A stretch of DNA of 5,164 nt from Phycisphaerales bacterium (GTDB lineage Bacteria > Planctomycetota > Phycisphaerae > Tepidisphaerales > Tepidisphaeraceae): the NCBI GenBank assembly GCA_028288905.1, contig JAQGHJ010000624.1:1-5164 (forward strand), in the 5' to 3' direction. A program made the translations under genes and the position numbers. The notes beneath the pieces are model-generated. The model did not search any database and was not told the DNA's origin. It was given only the letters and a program-made list of their open reading frames with translations. Below are positions 1-5,164 of the stretch, in pieces. Each line of letters begins with the position of its first letter. Position 1 is the first letter of the stretch.

Positions 1-844
1 CCCGCCGGCATCCCCACCGACTTCGCCGCCGTCCAGTCCTCCGGCGTCACCGCCGGCCAGCCCGCCCCCCGTGGGCGGCGGCAACACCGGCACGGGCACC
101 AACCCGACCGGCACGCTTGCCGCCAGCGTGGCAGCGACGGTCCCGACCGCGGTCGTCGCCGGCCAGAAGGTGAGGACGGCCGCCGTCGAGGTCAGCGTCA
201 CCAACCCGACGGCCGCCAGGATCGTCGGGCCGGTCGGCCTCGCCCTGTTCGCGTCGACGGACGCCGTGCTGGACGCCGCCGACCCGGCCGTGCTGACCGT
301 GACCAAGAAGCTGGCCATCGGCCCCGGGCAGACCACGATCGTGAGCCTGAAGGTGAGGGCGGTCCCGGCCGGGGCGGCGGCCGCCGGAACCTACCGGATC
401 GTCGGCCGGGTGACCGCCCCGGACCAATCGGTGACGGCCGCTGCGGCCCCGACCACGTTCGCCCTCGCCGCCCCGTTCGTCGACCTGGCCGGGGCGCTTA
501 CGGCCGCCCCGGCCGGCATCTTGCCGGCCGGCCGCAAGGCGTCGGCCGTCGTCCGGGTCGAGAACCTCGGGAACGTCCGGGCGGCCGGCCCGGTCACCCT
601 GTCGTTCGCCGCGTCGGCCGACCAAGCCGCCTCGTCGGACGACGCGGCGTTGGTCGCCAAGTCGGTTAAGCTGTCGCTAAACCCGGGCAAATCCAGATCG
701 GTCCGCGTCAACTTTGTGCCGCCGGCGAGCCTGCCGGCCGGCACCTACTACCTGACCGTCGCGATCGCCGCGTCGGGCCAGTCCGCCGATCCCGACGCCG
801 CGAACAACCTGCTGGTCAGTGCCGTGCCGTTCACGATCGGGTGA
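1..844 (+). CDS. 3' part of a linker plus tandem CARDB-domain surface protein (array copy 1, 5' end outside window)
   Basis: The reading frame is open from position 2 to the TGA at 842-844, with no start needed inside the window; the GTG at 71 is an internal valine just after the Pro-rich linker. Visible order: Ser-Pro-Pro-X linker (2-70), Gly/Thr-rich spacer, then two Ig-like modules at about 101-472 and 473-841. The first holds VTNPTAARIVGPV and TYRIVGRVTAPD; the second holds VRVENLG, LPAGTYYLTV and the closing DPDAANNLL, which resembles the end of CARDB (cell adhesion related domain in bacteria). The same order and many identical blocks occur in the C-terminus of the next gene, so the missing N-terminus is inferred to be a delta-60 propeller. 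CARDB modules are usually extracellular; role in adhesion is family knowledge, not shown here. No cysteine is present in the visible part. Stop lies 31 bp before the next start. Confidence 0.88.
   Translation, partial: PPASPPTSPPSSPPASPPASPPPVGGGNTGTGTNPTGTLAASVAATVPTAVVAGQKVRTAAVEVSVTNPTAARIVGPVGLALFASTDAVLDAADPAVLTVTKKLAIGPGQTTIVSLKVRAVPAGAAAAGTYRIVGRVTAPDQSVTAAAAPTTFALAAPFVDLAGALTAAPAGILPAGRKASAVVRVENLGNVRAAGPVTLSFAASADQAASSDDAALVAKSVKLSLNPGKSRSVRVNFVPPASLPAGTYYLTVAIAASGQSADPDAANNLLVSAVPFTIG
2..70 (+). repeat. Ser-Pro-Pro-X linker repeat of copy 1
   Basis: In-frame 12-nt units encode SPPT, SPPS, SPPA, SPPA and SPPPV, preceded by PPA at the window edge, so at least five units exist. It is followed by VGGG. 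It is probably a stiff extended spacer between the propeller and the CARDB pair. Codons vary between units (tcc/tcg/agt/tca/agc for Ser), so it is not a recent perfect expansion. Confidence 0.85.
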
Positions 845-866
845 CCAAGACTCGGGTGACCAATAG
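837..866 (+). repeat. 15-bp tandem duplication spanning the stop of copy 1
   Basis: TCGGGTGACCAA occurs at 837-848 and again at 852-863, exactly 15 bp apart; over the full 15-bp period 13 positions match. The unit contains the TGA stop (842-844), and the duplicate puts a second TGA at 857-859 in the same frame. The second copy fills most of the short gap before the next gene. Confidence 0.85.
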
Positions 867-869
867 GGG
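865..869 (+). promoter_or_regulatory. Ribosome binding site of copy 2
   Basis: AGGGG lies 6 nt before the ATG at 876, a reasonable Shine-Dalgarno position. It supports the ATG at 876 as start. It overlaps the end of the duplicated 15-bp unit. Confidence 0.55.
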
Positions 870-875
870 TGCTTC

Positions 876-3233
876 ATGTCGCATTCGTCCGCCATTCGAC
901 TCGCACCGCGCCCCGGCCCGATTTCCGGTCCGGCACGGCCGGGCCCCGCCCGGGCCGGCCGGCTCGCCCGTGCCGTCGCCGAAGCGTTGGACGCCCGCCG
1001 CCTGTTAGCCGCGACGCTGCCGGCCGGCAGCCTCGACCCGACGTTCGGCAGCAACGGGGCGGTCACCGTCGCCTTCCCGCAGGAGACCCGGATCGAGGAT
1101 CATAGGTTCACGGACGAAGGCGTGGATTTCGCCGGGGTCGATAGCCGGAACGGGATGACCGTCGTCGTCGGCAGCCACCGGACCTACGACTACGCCTTCG
1201 ACGACGACGCCTACGACGACGCCTACGAGGACTCCGAGTTGGCCGTCGCCCGGCTGACCGCGGCCGGCGCGCTCGACGCGGCCTTCGGGACCGGCGGGGT
1301 CGTCTACACGGACGTGATCCGGCAGCCGCGGGACGTGTTCGTCCTGCCGGACAACAAGATCCTCATCCTCGGCAGCACAAACCAGCGGTCGTCCTACTTC
1401 GATTATCCGGCCGACACGCTGGTGCGGCTGACGGCGGCCGGGCAGGTCGACCTGACGTTCGGCCAGGGGGACGGGTCCGTGACGCTGCCGATCGAGGGCC
1501 GCCGGGTGCGGGCGGGCGCCGATGGGACGATCGTCGTCGGCGGGGGCTTGGGCCAATCCGAGGAGACCAAGGGGTACGAGTTCGCCGCCATCCGGCTGAC
1601 GGCGGACGGGGAAATCGTTTCGTCCCGCCACTACGAGGGCCCCTTCAACGACAACGGCAACTCGGAACTGGAGGTTGTCCCGGCCGACCTGGCGCTCCAG
1701 TCGGACGGCCGGGCCGTACTGGCATCCGACTACGAACCGGACGACGGGGACGGCGGGAGCCGGAGGCTGCAAGAACTGATCCGCGTGCGGCCGGACGGCA
1801 CGTTCGATCCGGGCTTCGGCACGGCGGGCACGTCCAACCCGGGCGCGCGTAGCGCCGTGGTGGATCTTGTCGGTTCGGACCTCTCCGTCGCTTCGTTGGA
1901 CGTGGCCGGCAACGGGTCGATCCTCGTCGGGCTCCGAGGCGGGACCGGGGGCGACGGGGCGACACAACTCGTGCGGCTGCGGGCGGACGGGACGACCGAC
2001 CGGGCATTTGATCCGCTTCCGCAGCCGGCTGACGCCGTCGCGGTCCGGGCCACGTTCGACGGGTCTGGCAAGACGATCCTGTTCGGCCAGATGTTCGGAA
2101 CCGGCGGGACCAAGTTCGCGGTGACCGCTCGGTACAACGTGGACGGCACGCTCGACCCGACGTTCGGCACCGGCGGCATTGTGTCGGAGCCGGCCGACTT
2201 CGACTATGACCTCGACTATCTGAGTGCCGCTTTCGGTGGCGACCTGCAAAACGACGGCAAGTTGATCCTTGCCAAGAAGCATGTATCCGCCCCGGGCCAG
2301 CCGATCTACTCGGTCGTGGTCGAGCGGCGGCTGGCGAAGGCGACAGCGGCCCCGACGTCTCCGCCGCCGGTCAGTCCGCCGGTCTCGCCCCCGGTCAGCC
2401 CGCCGACGTCGCCGCCCGCCTCGCCGCCGGCGTCGCCCCCGACCCCTCCACCGGTGGTCGGCGGCGGGGGCGGGGGCGACGTCGGCGCGAACCCCGCCGG
2501 CACGCTCGGCGCGTCCGTCGTGACGACCGTCCCGGCCGTCGTCGTGGTCGGGCAAAAGACGAACGCCGGCGTGGTCGTCCGGGTCACGAACCCGACGGCG
2601 GCCAAGATCGTCGGGCCGGTCCTGATCGACGGCTACCTGTCCACCACCGGCGCGCTGCACGGCGCCGACCCGGCGTTGGTGTCGGCGCGGCGGACGCTCC
2701 GGCTGGGCCCCGGCGGGACGAAACTTTTGAAGTTGCGGGTCGCCGCCATTCCGCCGTACGTCGCGGCCGCCGACACCTACCGCGTGGTCGCCAAGGTGAC
2801 CGCCCCGGACGGGACGGTGACGGTCGCCACGGCCGACTCGACGTTCACGATTCGGGCACCGGTCATCGACTTTGCCGGCACGGTCACCGCGCCGGCCGGG
2901 CACCCGCACCGGGGCGGGACGGTCACGGCTGCTTCCGTCCGGGTCACGAACCTCGGGGCCGATCGGGCCGTCGGGGCGATCGGGCTGACGACCTACGTGT
3001 CGACCGACCCGGCCTTCCCGGGCGGCGGCGACCCGCTCGTGGCGAAGACCGTCCGCGTGTCGCTGAAGCCAGGCGGAGCGACGACCGTCCGGGTGCAGTT
3101 CCGCGTGCCGGCCGGGCTGCCGGACGGGGACTGCTACGTGGCCGTCGTCATCGACTCGACCGACCGGTTCGCCGAGCCGGACGAGGCCAACAATCGGCTG
3201 GTGGGGACGACCCCGTTCCGCATCGTCGGCTGA
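876..3233 (+). CDS. Delta-60 repeat beta-propeller / CARDB surface protein (array copy 2, complete)
   Basis: This 785-aa protein is the only complete gene here. Residues 1-50 are Arg/Pro/Ala rich and end in LDARRLL (38-44), resembling the N-terminal LEPR-XLL motif of planctomycete exported proteins; no classic hydrophobic signal peptide is seen. Residues 53-485 hold seven repeats starting near 53, 133, 191, 247, 310, 374 and 426; clear signatures are LDPTFGSNG, LDAAFGTGG and LDPTFGTGG, while units 4 and 6 are degenerate. This fits the delta-60 / DUF5122 propeller family. Residues 493-526 form a Ser-Pro-Pro-X linker, then two CARDB-like modules at about 539-661 and 662-785, the second ending in AEPDEANNRL. 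One cysteine (753). An acidic insert at 104-121 is missing from copy 3. ATG at 876 has an AGGGG 6 nt upstream. Probably cotranscribed with copy 1. Surface location and adhesion are inferred; the ligand is unknown. Confidence 0.93.
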   Translation: MSHSSAIRLAPRPGPISGPARPGPARAGRLARAVAEALDARRLLAATLPAGSLDPTFGSNGAVTVAFPQETRIEDHRFTDEGVDFAGVDSRNGMTVVVGSHRTYDYAFDDDAYDDAYEDSELAVARLTAAGALDAAFGTGGVVYTDVIRQPRDVFVLPDNKILILGSTNQRSSYFDYPADTLVRLTAAGQVDLTFGQGDGSVTLPIEGRRVRAGADGTIVVGGGLGQSEETKGYEFAAIRLTADGEIVSSRHYEGPFNDNGNSELEVVPADLALQSDGRAVLASDYEPDDGDGGSRRLQELIRVRPDGTFDPGFGTAGTSNPGARSAVVDLVGSDLSVASLDVAGNGSILVGLRGGTGGDGATQLVRLRADGTTDRAFDPLPQPADAVAVRATFDGSGKTILFGQMFGTGGTKFAVTARYNVDGTLDPTFGTGGIVSEPADFDYDLDYLSAAFGGDLQNDGKLILAKKHVSAPGQPIYSVVVERRLAKATAAPTSPPPVSPPVSPPVSPPTSPPASPPASPPTPPPVVGGGGGGDVGANPAGTLGASVVTTVPAVVVVGQKTNAGVVVRVTNPTAAKIVGPVLIDGYLSTTGALHGADPALVSARRTLRLGPGGTKLLKLRVAAIPPYVAAADTYRVVAKVTAPDGTVTVATADSTFTIRAPVIDFAGTVTAPAGHPHRGGTVTAASVRVTNLGADRAVGAIGLTTYVSTDPAFPGGGDPLVAKTVRVSLKPGGATTVRVQFRVPAGLPDGDCYVAVVIDSTDRFAEPDEANNRLVGTTPFRIVG
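1032..2330 (+). repeat. Seven delta-60 propeller repeats of copy 2
   Basis: Protein residues 53-485. Each unit begins with an LDPTFGTGG-like turn, then has a hydrophobic strand ending in a DGK/DGT turn plus I-V-V-G, and closes with a strand of the type VARLTAAG or IRVRPDG leading into the next unit. Unit lengths are about 80, 58, 56, 63, 64, 52 and 60 residues; the first is long because of the acidic insert. The run ends with VVVERRLAKA in place of another LD signature. Seven units suit a seven-bladed propeller, which is inference. Confidence 0.8.
1185..1238 (+). other. Acidic Tyr/Asp insert in propeller unit 1 of copy 2
   Basis: Residues 104-121 read YDYAFDDDAYDDAYEDSE. The unit TACGACGACGCC is partly tandem at the DNA level. 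At the same place copy 3 has GSFEAGPSFDARE, with far fewer acidic residues. It lies in a loop between two predicted strands. Divalent-cation binding is possible but no canonical EF-hand or RTX motif is present. Confidence 0.7.
2352..2453 (+). repeat. Ser-Pro-Pro-X linker repeat of copy 2
   Basis: Residues 493-526 contain seven SPP units (SPPPV, SPPV, SPPV, SPPT, SPPA, SPPA, SPPT) and a final PPP, then VVGGGGGG. It separates the propeller from the CARDB pair and matches the linkers of copies 1 and 3 in composition but not in unit number. Confidence 0.88.
2490..3230 (+). other. Tandem CARDB-like domains of copy 2
   Basis: Residues 539-785. The first module has VTNPTAAKIVGPV and TYRVVAKVTAPD; the second has VRVTNLGADRAVG, a TVRVQFRVPAGLPDG strand-turn and AEPDEANNRL. 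These follow the CARDB pattern of an N-terminal V-x-N-x-G strand, a central L-x-P-G turn and a terminal D-E-x-NN motif. The same pair is present in copy 1, including a 33-nt block (203-235 against 2589-2621) that differs at only two positions. CARDB assignment is from motif recognition; the first module is the weaker match. Confidence 0.75.
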
Positions 3234-3283
3234 ACGGGCCCGCCGTCGCGCGGGTGCCTCGTCGCGTGCCCAGTCGGGTCTGC

Positions 3284-3333
3284 CGGGCCGGGAGACCCGG
3301 CCCGTTCGGGGCCGGCCCGAGTTACCCGTTTTT
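3284..3333 (+). terminator. Possible terminator after copy 2
   Basis: CGGGCCGGG (3284-3292) pairs perfectly with CCCGGCCCG (3296-3304) around an AGA loop. A second GC palindrome, GGGCCGGCCC, is at 3309-3318, and a T5 run follows at 3329-3333. The T-run is not directly against the strong stem, so this is not a textbook intrinsic terminator. It sits 50 bp past the stop, as expected for a transcript end. Confidence 0.35.
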
Positions 3334-3347
3334 CCTACGTCGGGATC

Positions 3348-3368
3348 CGCCGAACGCACGGTTCGGCG
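3348..3368. repeat. Perfect 8-bp inverted repeat
   Basis: CGCCGAAC (3348-3355) and GTTCGGCG (3361-3368) flank a GCACG spacer. It could be an operator-like dyad or part of a folded leader upstream of copy 3. Function unknown; the symmetry itself is certain. Confidence 0.6.
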
Positions 3369-3382
3369 AAATACTGCGGACG

Positions 3383-3401
3383 CGAACTGTTTTCAGGTTC
3401 G
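3383..3401 (+). repeat. Bulged hairpin with TTTT loop
   Basis: CGAAC (3383-3387) pairs with GTTCG (3397-3401), TG (3388-3389) with CA (3394-3395), leaving G3396 bulged and TTTT (3390-3393) as loop. The CGAAC/GTTCG arms repeat those of the dyad at 3348-3368, and CCGAACGG occurs again at 3406-3413. Purpose unknown. Confidence 0.45.
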
Positions 3402-3413
3402 TCGCCCGAACGG

Positions 3414-3441
3414 TCGACCTCAGGCCGGCGGGTGCTAGCAT
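3414..3441 (+). promoter_or_regulatory. Weak promoter-like pair before copy 3
   Basis: TCGACC (3414-3419) and TAGCAT (3436-3441) are separated by 16 bp; each matches the sigma-70 consensus at four of six positions. It lies about 110 bp before the ATG of copy 3. In DNA this GC-rich, such a match is suggestive only, and planctomycete promoters may differ. Confidence 0.2.
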
Positions 3442-3535
3442 TTCGACGGGCCGGACGGGTCGCCGGACGGGACGGGGTGCCGCCGCCGCGCGGGCGGGCC
3501 CTCGCGTTGTGTTCCAGCGGGGTATCCAAGGCCGG

Positions 3536-3543
3536 AAAGAGGA
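3536..3543 (+). promoter_or_regulatory. Ribosome binding site of copy 3
   Basis: AAAGAGGA ends 6 nt before the ATG at 3550 and is the best Shine-Dalgarno match in the window. It favours ATG 3550 over the in-frame ATG at 3556, which would be 12 nt away. Confidence 0.7.
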
Positions 3544-3549
3544 AATCGC

Positions 3550-5164
3550 ATGAGGATGAGGACGTTCCGCACGCCCGTCGCAGTCGCTCCGACCGCCGCC
3601 CGGCCTGCCGCACCGAAGCCCGCCGCCGCCCGGCTCGCCCGGGCGGCGGTCGAGGCGCTGGAGGGCCGGCAGTTGTTCGCCGCCGCCGGCGACCTGGACC
3701 CCACGTTCGGCACGAACGGGTCGACCACGATCGCGTTCCCGAAGGCGACGCAGGCCGGGAACAGCGACTTCGTCGACAACGGCGTCGAGCTCGCGGCCGT
3801 CGACAGCCGGGCCGGGCTCACCGTCGTCGCCGGGTCGCACCGGACCGGCAGCTTCGAGGCCGGACCGAGCTTCGACGCCCGGGAGCTGGCCCTCGCCCGG
3901 CTGACGGCGGCCGGGAAGTTGGACAAGTCGTTCGGCACCGGCGGGGTCGTCTACGCCCCGGCGATCGCGTACGCGTCGGACGTGTTCGTCCAGGCGGACG
4001 GCAAGGTGCTCGTGGTCGGGCTGGTGAACAACGCCGACGCGGACGAGCCGGCCGTCGTGCTTCGGTTCACCGCGGCCGGGTCGCTCGACCCGGACTTCGG
4101 CGGGGGGGACGGGCGGGTCGACCTGACGTTCCACGCCAGCCGGGTGCGGGCGAACGCCGACGGCACGATCGTCGTCGGCGGCAACGTGCTGTCGGGGGAC
4201 GCGACGCCGACCGACGTGCTGGCGGCCGCCCGGCTGCGGCCGGACGGTTCGCTCGACCCGACGTTCGGGGCGGGCGGGGTCGCCGTCACGGCCCAGGCGG
4301 TCGGTACGACCCCGGCGTACCTGGCCGTCCAGTCGGACGGTAAGGTGCTGCTGGCGTCGGACGGCCCCCCCGAGGGGGCGACCGACCCGGCCGCCACCGC
4401 CATCGTGCTCGTCCGGCTGTCGGCGGACGGAACGGCCGACCCGACGTTCGGCGGCGGGGACGGGCGGGCGTCGTTCGGCACCGGGCAGGCCACATTCGGC
4501 GGGGCGCTGGACGTGGCCCAGGACGGGTCGATCCTCGTAGGGCTGGGCCGGCTCGGGCTCGGGTTCGGGCCCGCCGTCGCCGCCCGCGTGAACGCCGACG
4601 GGTCGCTCGCCCGGGTGTACGACGCCCCGCCCCGCGAGGCGACCGCGACCGACGTCCGGGCGGCGTTCGACGGGTCGGGCAAGGCGGTCGTGTTCGGGCT
4701 GACCCGCGGGGCGGACGCCGCCGCGGCCGACCAGGACGCCGTGTTCCGCTACAACGCCGACGGCACGCTCGACGCGACGTTCGGCACGGGCGGGTTGGCG
4801 GCCGACGCGACCGGCGACCCCTTCGACGGCGGGTACCTCGGCGACCTCCAGAGCGACGGCAAGATCGTCGTCGCCCGGGCGCTGTTGGACGCCCCGGGGC
4901 AGCCGATGAACGCGGTGGTCGTGCGGCGGCTGCTGGCGGCCGGGTCGAACGACCCGGTGTCGCCCCCGGTCAGCCCGCCGACGACGTCGCCCCCGGTGTC
5001 GCCGCCCGTTTCGCCGCCAGTCAGCCCGCCGGTGTCGCCGCCGACCTCCCCGCCCGTGTCGCCGCCGGTGACCCCGCCCGGAAGCCCGCCGGTCGTCGGC
5101 GGTGGGACGGGGACCGACGGCGCGACGAACCCCGTCGGCACGCTCGGGGCGTCGGTCGTGGCGG
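3550..5164 (+). CDS. Delta-60 repeat beta-propeller / CARDB surface protein (array copy 3, 3' end outside window)
   Basis: The frame starts at ATG 3550 behind a strong ribosome binding site and stays open through 538 codons to the window edge. Residues 1-45 are Arg/Ala/Pro rich and end in VEALEGRQLF (34-43), the LEPR-XLL-like leader motif. Residues 49-460 hold seven repeats starting near 49, 124, 179, 235, 296, 352 and 407, such as LDPTFGTNG, LDPTFGAGG and LDATFGTGG; unit 6 (SLARVYDAP) is degenerate. A long Ser-Pro-Pro-X linker (469-514) follows, then VVGGGTGTDGATNPVGTLGASVV, which equals the start of the CARDB region in copies 1 and 2. By analogy about 250 more residues are expected. Shared blocks with copy 2 include VRANADGTIVVGG, FDGSGKAVVFG and APGQP. 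Its longer leader suggests its own promoter. Function inferred as an exported binding protein; ligand unknown. Confidence 0.92.
   Translation, partial: MRMRTFRTPVAVAPTAARPAAPKPAAARLARAAVEALEGRQLFAAAGDLDPTFGTNGSTTIAFPKATQAGNSDFVDNGVELAAVDSRAGLTVVAGSHRTGSFEAGPSFDARELALARLTAAGKLDKSFGTGGVVYAPAIAYASDVFVQADGKVLVVGLVNNADADEPAVVLRFTAAGSLDPDFGGGDGRVDLTFHASRVRANADGTIVVGGNVLSGDATPTDVLAAARLRPDGSLDPTFGAGGVAVTAQAVGTTPAYLAVQSDGKVLLASDGPPEGATDPAATAIVLVRLSADGTADPTFGGGDGRASFGTGQATFGGALDVAQDGSILVGLGRLGLGFGPAVAARVNADGSLARVYDAPPREATATDVRAAFDGSGKAVVFGLTRGADAAAADQDAVFRYNADGTLDATFGTGGLAADATGDPFDGGYLGDLQSDGKIVVARALLDAPGQPMNAVVVRRLLAAGSNDPVSPPVSPPTTSPPVSPPVSPPVSPPVSPPTSPPVSPPVTPPGSPPVVGGGTGTDGATNPVGTLGASVVA
3694..4929 (+). 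repeat. Seven delta-60 propeller repeats of copy 3
   Basis: Residues 49-460. Unit spacings are about 75, 55, 56, 61, 56, 55 and 54 residues, nearly parallel to copy 2. Units 1-5 and 7 keep the F-G turn; unit 6 has lost it. The usual pattern is LDPTFG, a strand, QSDGK or NADGT, then I-V-V-G, then a closing VRLSADGT-type strand. The block ends with VVVRRL, matching VVVERRL of copy 2. Confidence 0.82.
4954..5091 (+). repeat. Ser-Pro-Pro-X linker repeat of copy 3
   Basis: Residues 469-514 contain eleven S/T-P-P units, mainly SPPV with SPPTT, SPPT, TPPG and a final SPPVV. It is the longest of the three linkers in the window, against seven units in copy 2 and at least five in copy 1. Ser is written as tcg, agc or tcc and Pro codons vary, so units are not identical in DNA. 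Confidence 0.9.

Larger units (their letters stand above)
3234..3549 (+). other. 316-bp intergenic region between copies 2 and 3
   Basis: There is no convincing gene here. From 3320 to 3400 it is visibly richer in A/T than the flanking genes. It holds a perfect 9-bp hairpin (3284-3304), a T5 run (3329-3333), a perfect 8-bp inverted repeat (3348-3368), a bulged hairpin with a TTTT loop (3383-3401), a weak promoter-like pair (3414-3441) and the ribosome binding site of copy 3. It is ten times longer than the gap between copies 1 and 2, so it likely carries the transcript end of copy 2 and the start signals of copy 3. Confidence 0.7.

Noticed and set aside
1016..1031. A perfect 16-bp palindrome, GCTGCCGGCCGGCAGC
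   Set aside because: It lies inside copy 2 and encodes LPAGS. CCGGCCGG-type palindromes are common throughout this GC-rich sequence, so no special role can be claimed.
1005..3359. A 784-codon open frame on the minus strand opposite copy 2
   Set aside because: It is an Arg/Gly/Asp-rich translation with no recognisable domain, and it mirrors the coding frame of copy 2, which has clear domains and a ribosome binding site. Long antisense frames are expected in DNA this GC-rich.
3254..3553. A 99-codon plus-strand frame from GTG 3254 whose TGA overlaps the ATG of copy 3 as ATGA
   Set aside because: The overlap looks like translational coupling, but there is no ribosome binding site, the product is Arg/Pro/Gly-rich without a domain, and it crosses the hairpins of the intergenic region.
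3432..4343. A 303-codon plus-strand frame overlapping copy 3
   Set aside because: It runs in another frame over the propeller region and is an Arg-rich shadow. The frame from 3550 carries the LDPTFG repeats.
3951..4682. Minus-strand frames opposite copy 3, including one of 243 codons
   Set aside because: Pro/Ser/Ala-rich reverse translations of the repeat region, with motifs such as PNVGS that are only the complement of the TFG signature.
4954..5091. Short regularly spaced repeats that could suggest a CRISPR array
   Set aside because: The 12-nt period is in frame, has no spacers, and encodes Ser-Pro-Pro-X units.
4749..5141. A minus-strand Gly-Gly-Xaa-Thr-rich frame that looks like a glycine-repeat or collagen-like protein
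   Set aside because: It is the complement of the Ser-Pro-Pro-X linker; the plus-strand frame continues the propeller and leads into CARDB.

Overview
The window is very GC-rich and coding on one strand. It carries three head-to-tail copies of the same kind of gene: the 3' end of copy 1 (to position 844), a complete copy 2 (876-3233, 785 aa) and the 5' part of copy 3 (3550 to the window edge, 538 codons visible). Nothing in the window is a metabolic, replication, RNA or mobile-element gene.

All copies appear to share one plan. First comes an Arg/Pro/Ala-rich N-terminus ending in a motif like LEPR-XLL (LDARRLL in copy 2, LEGRQLF in copy 3). Then comes a run of seven repeats of about 52-80 residues marked by LDPTFGTGG-like signatures, which I recognise as the delta-60 / DUF5122 beta-propeller repeat. 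A Ser-Pro-Pro-X linker of variable length follows. The C-terminus has two CARDB-like Ig-fold domains, ending in the sort of D-x-x-NN motif expected at the end of CARDB. Copy 1 shows only linker plus CARDB pair. Copy 3 shows only N-terminus, propeller, linker and the first residues of the CARDB region.

The GC content, the LEPR-XLL-like leader, the delta-60 repeats and the CARDB tail together suggest a member of the Planctomycetota. Genus and class cannot be decided from this window. The proteins are most likely exported or surface proteins used in adhesion or binding, but the ligand is unknown.

Layout: copies 1 and 2 are 31 bp apart with no terminator visible between them and are probably cotranscribed. 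Copies 2 and 3 are separated by 316 bp holding several perfect or near-perfect inverted repeats, a T-run and a weak promoter-like pair, so a transcript boundary may lie there. The most notable points are the tandem paralogous array, the seven-unit propeller with the same decayed sixth unit in both copies, the linker length differences, an acidic Tyr/Asp insert unique to copy 2, and a 15-bp duplication that doubles the stop codon of copy 1.
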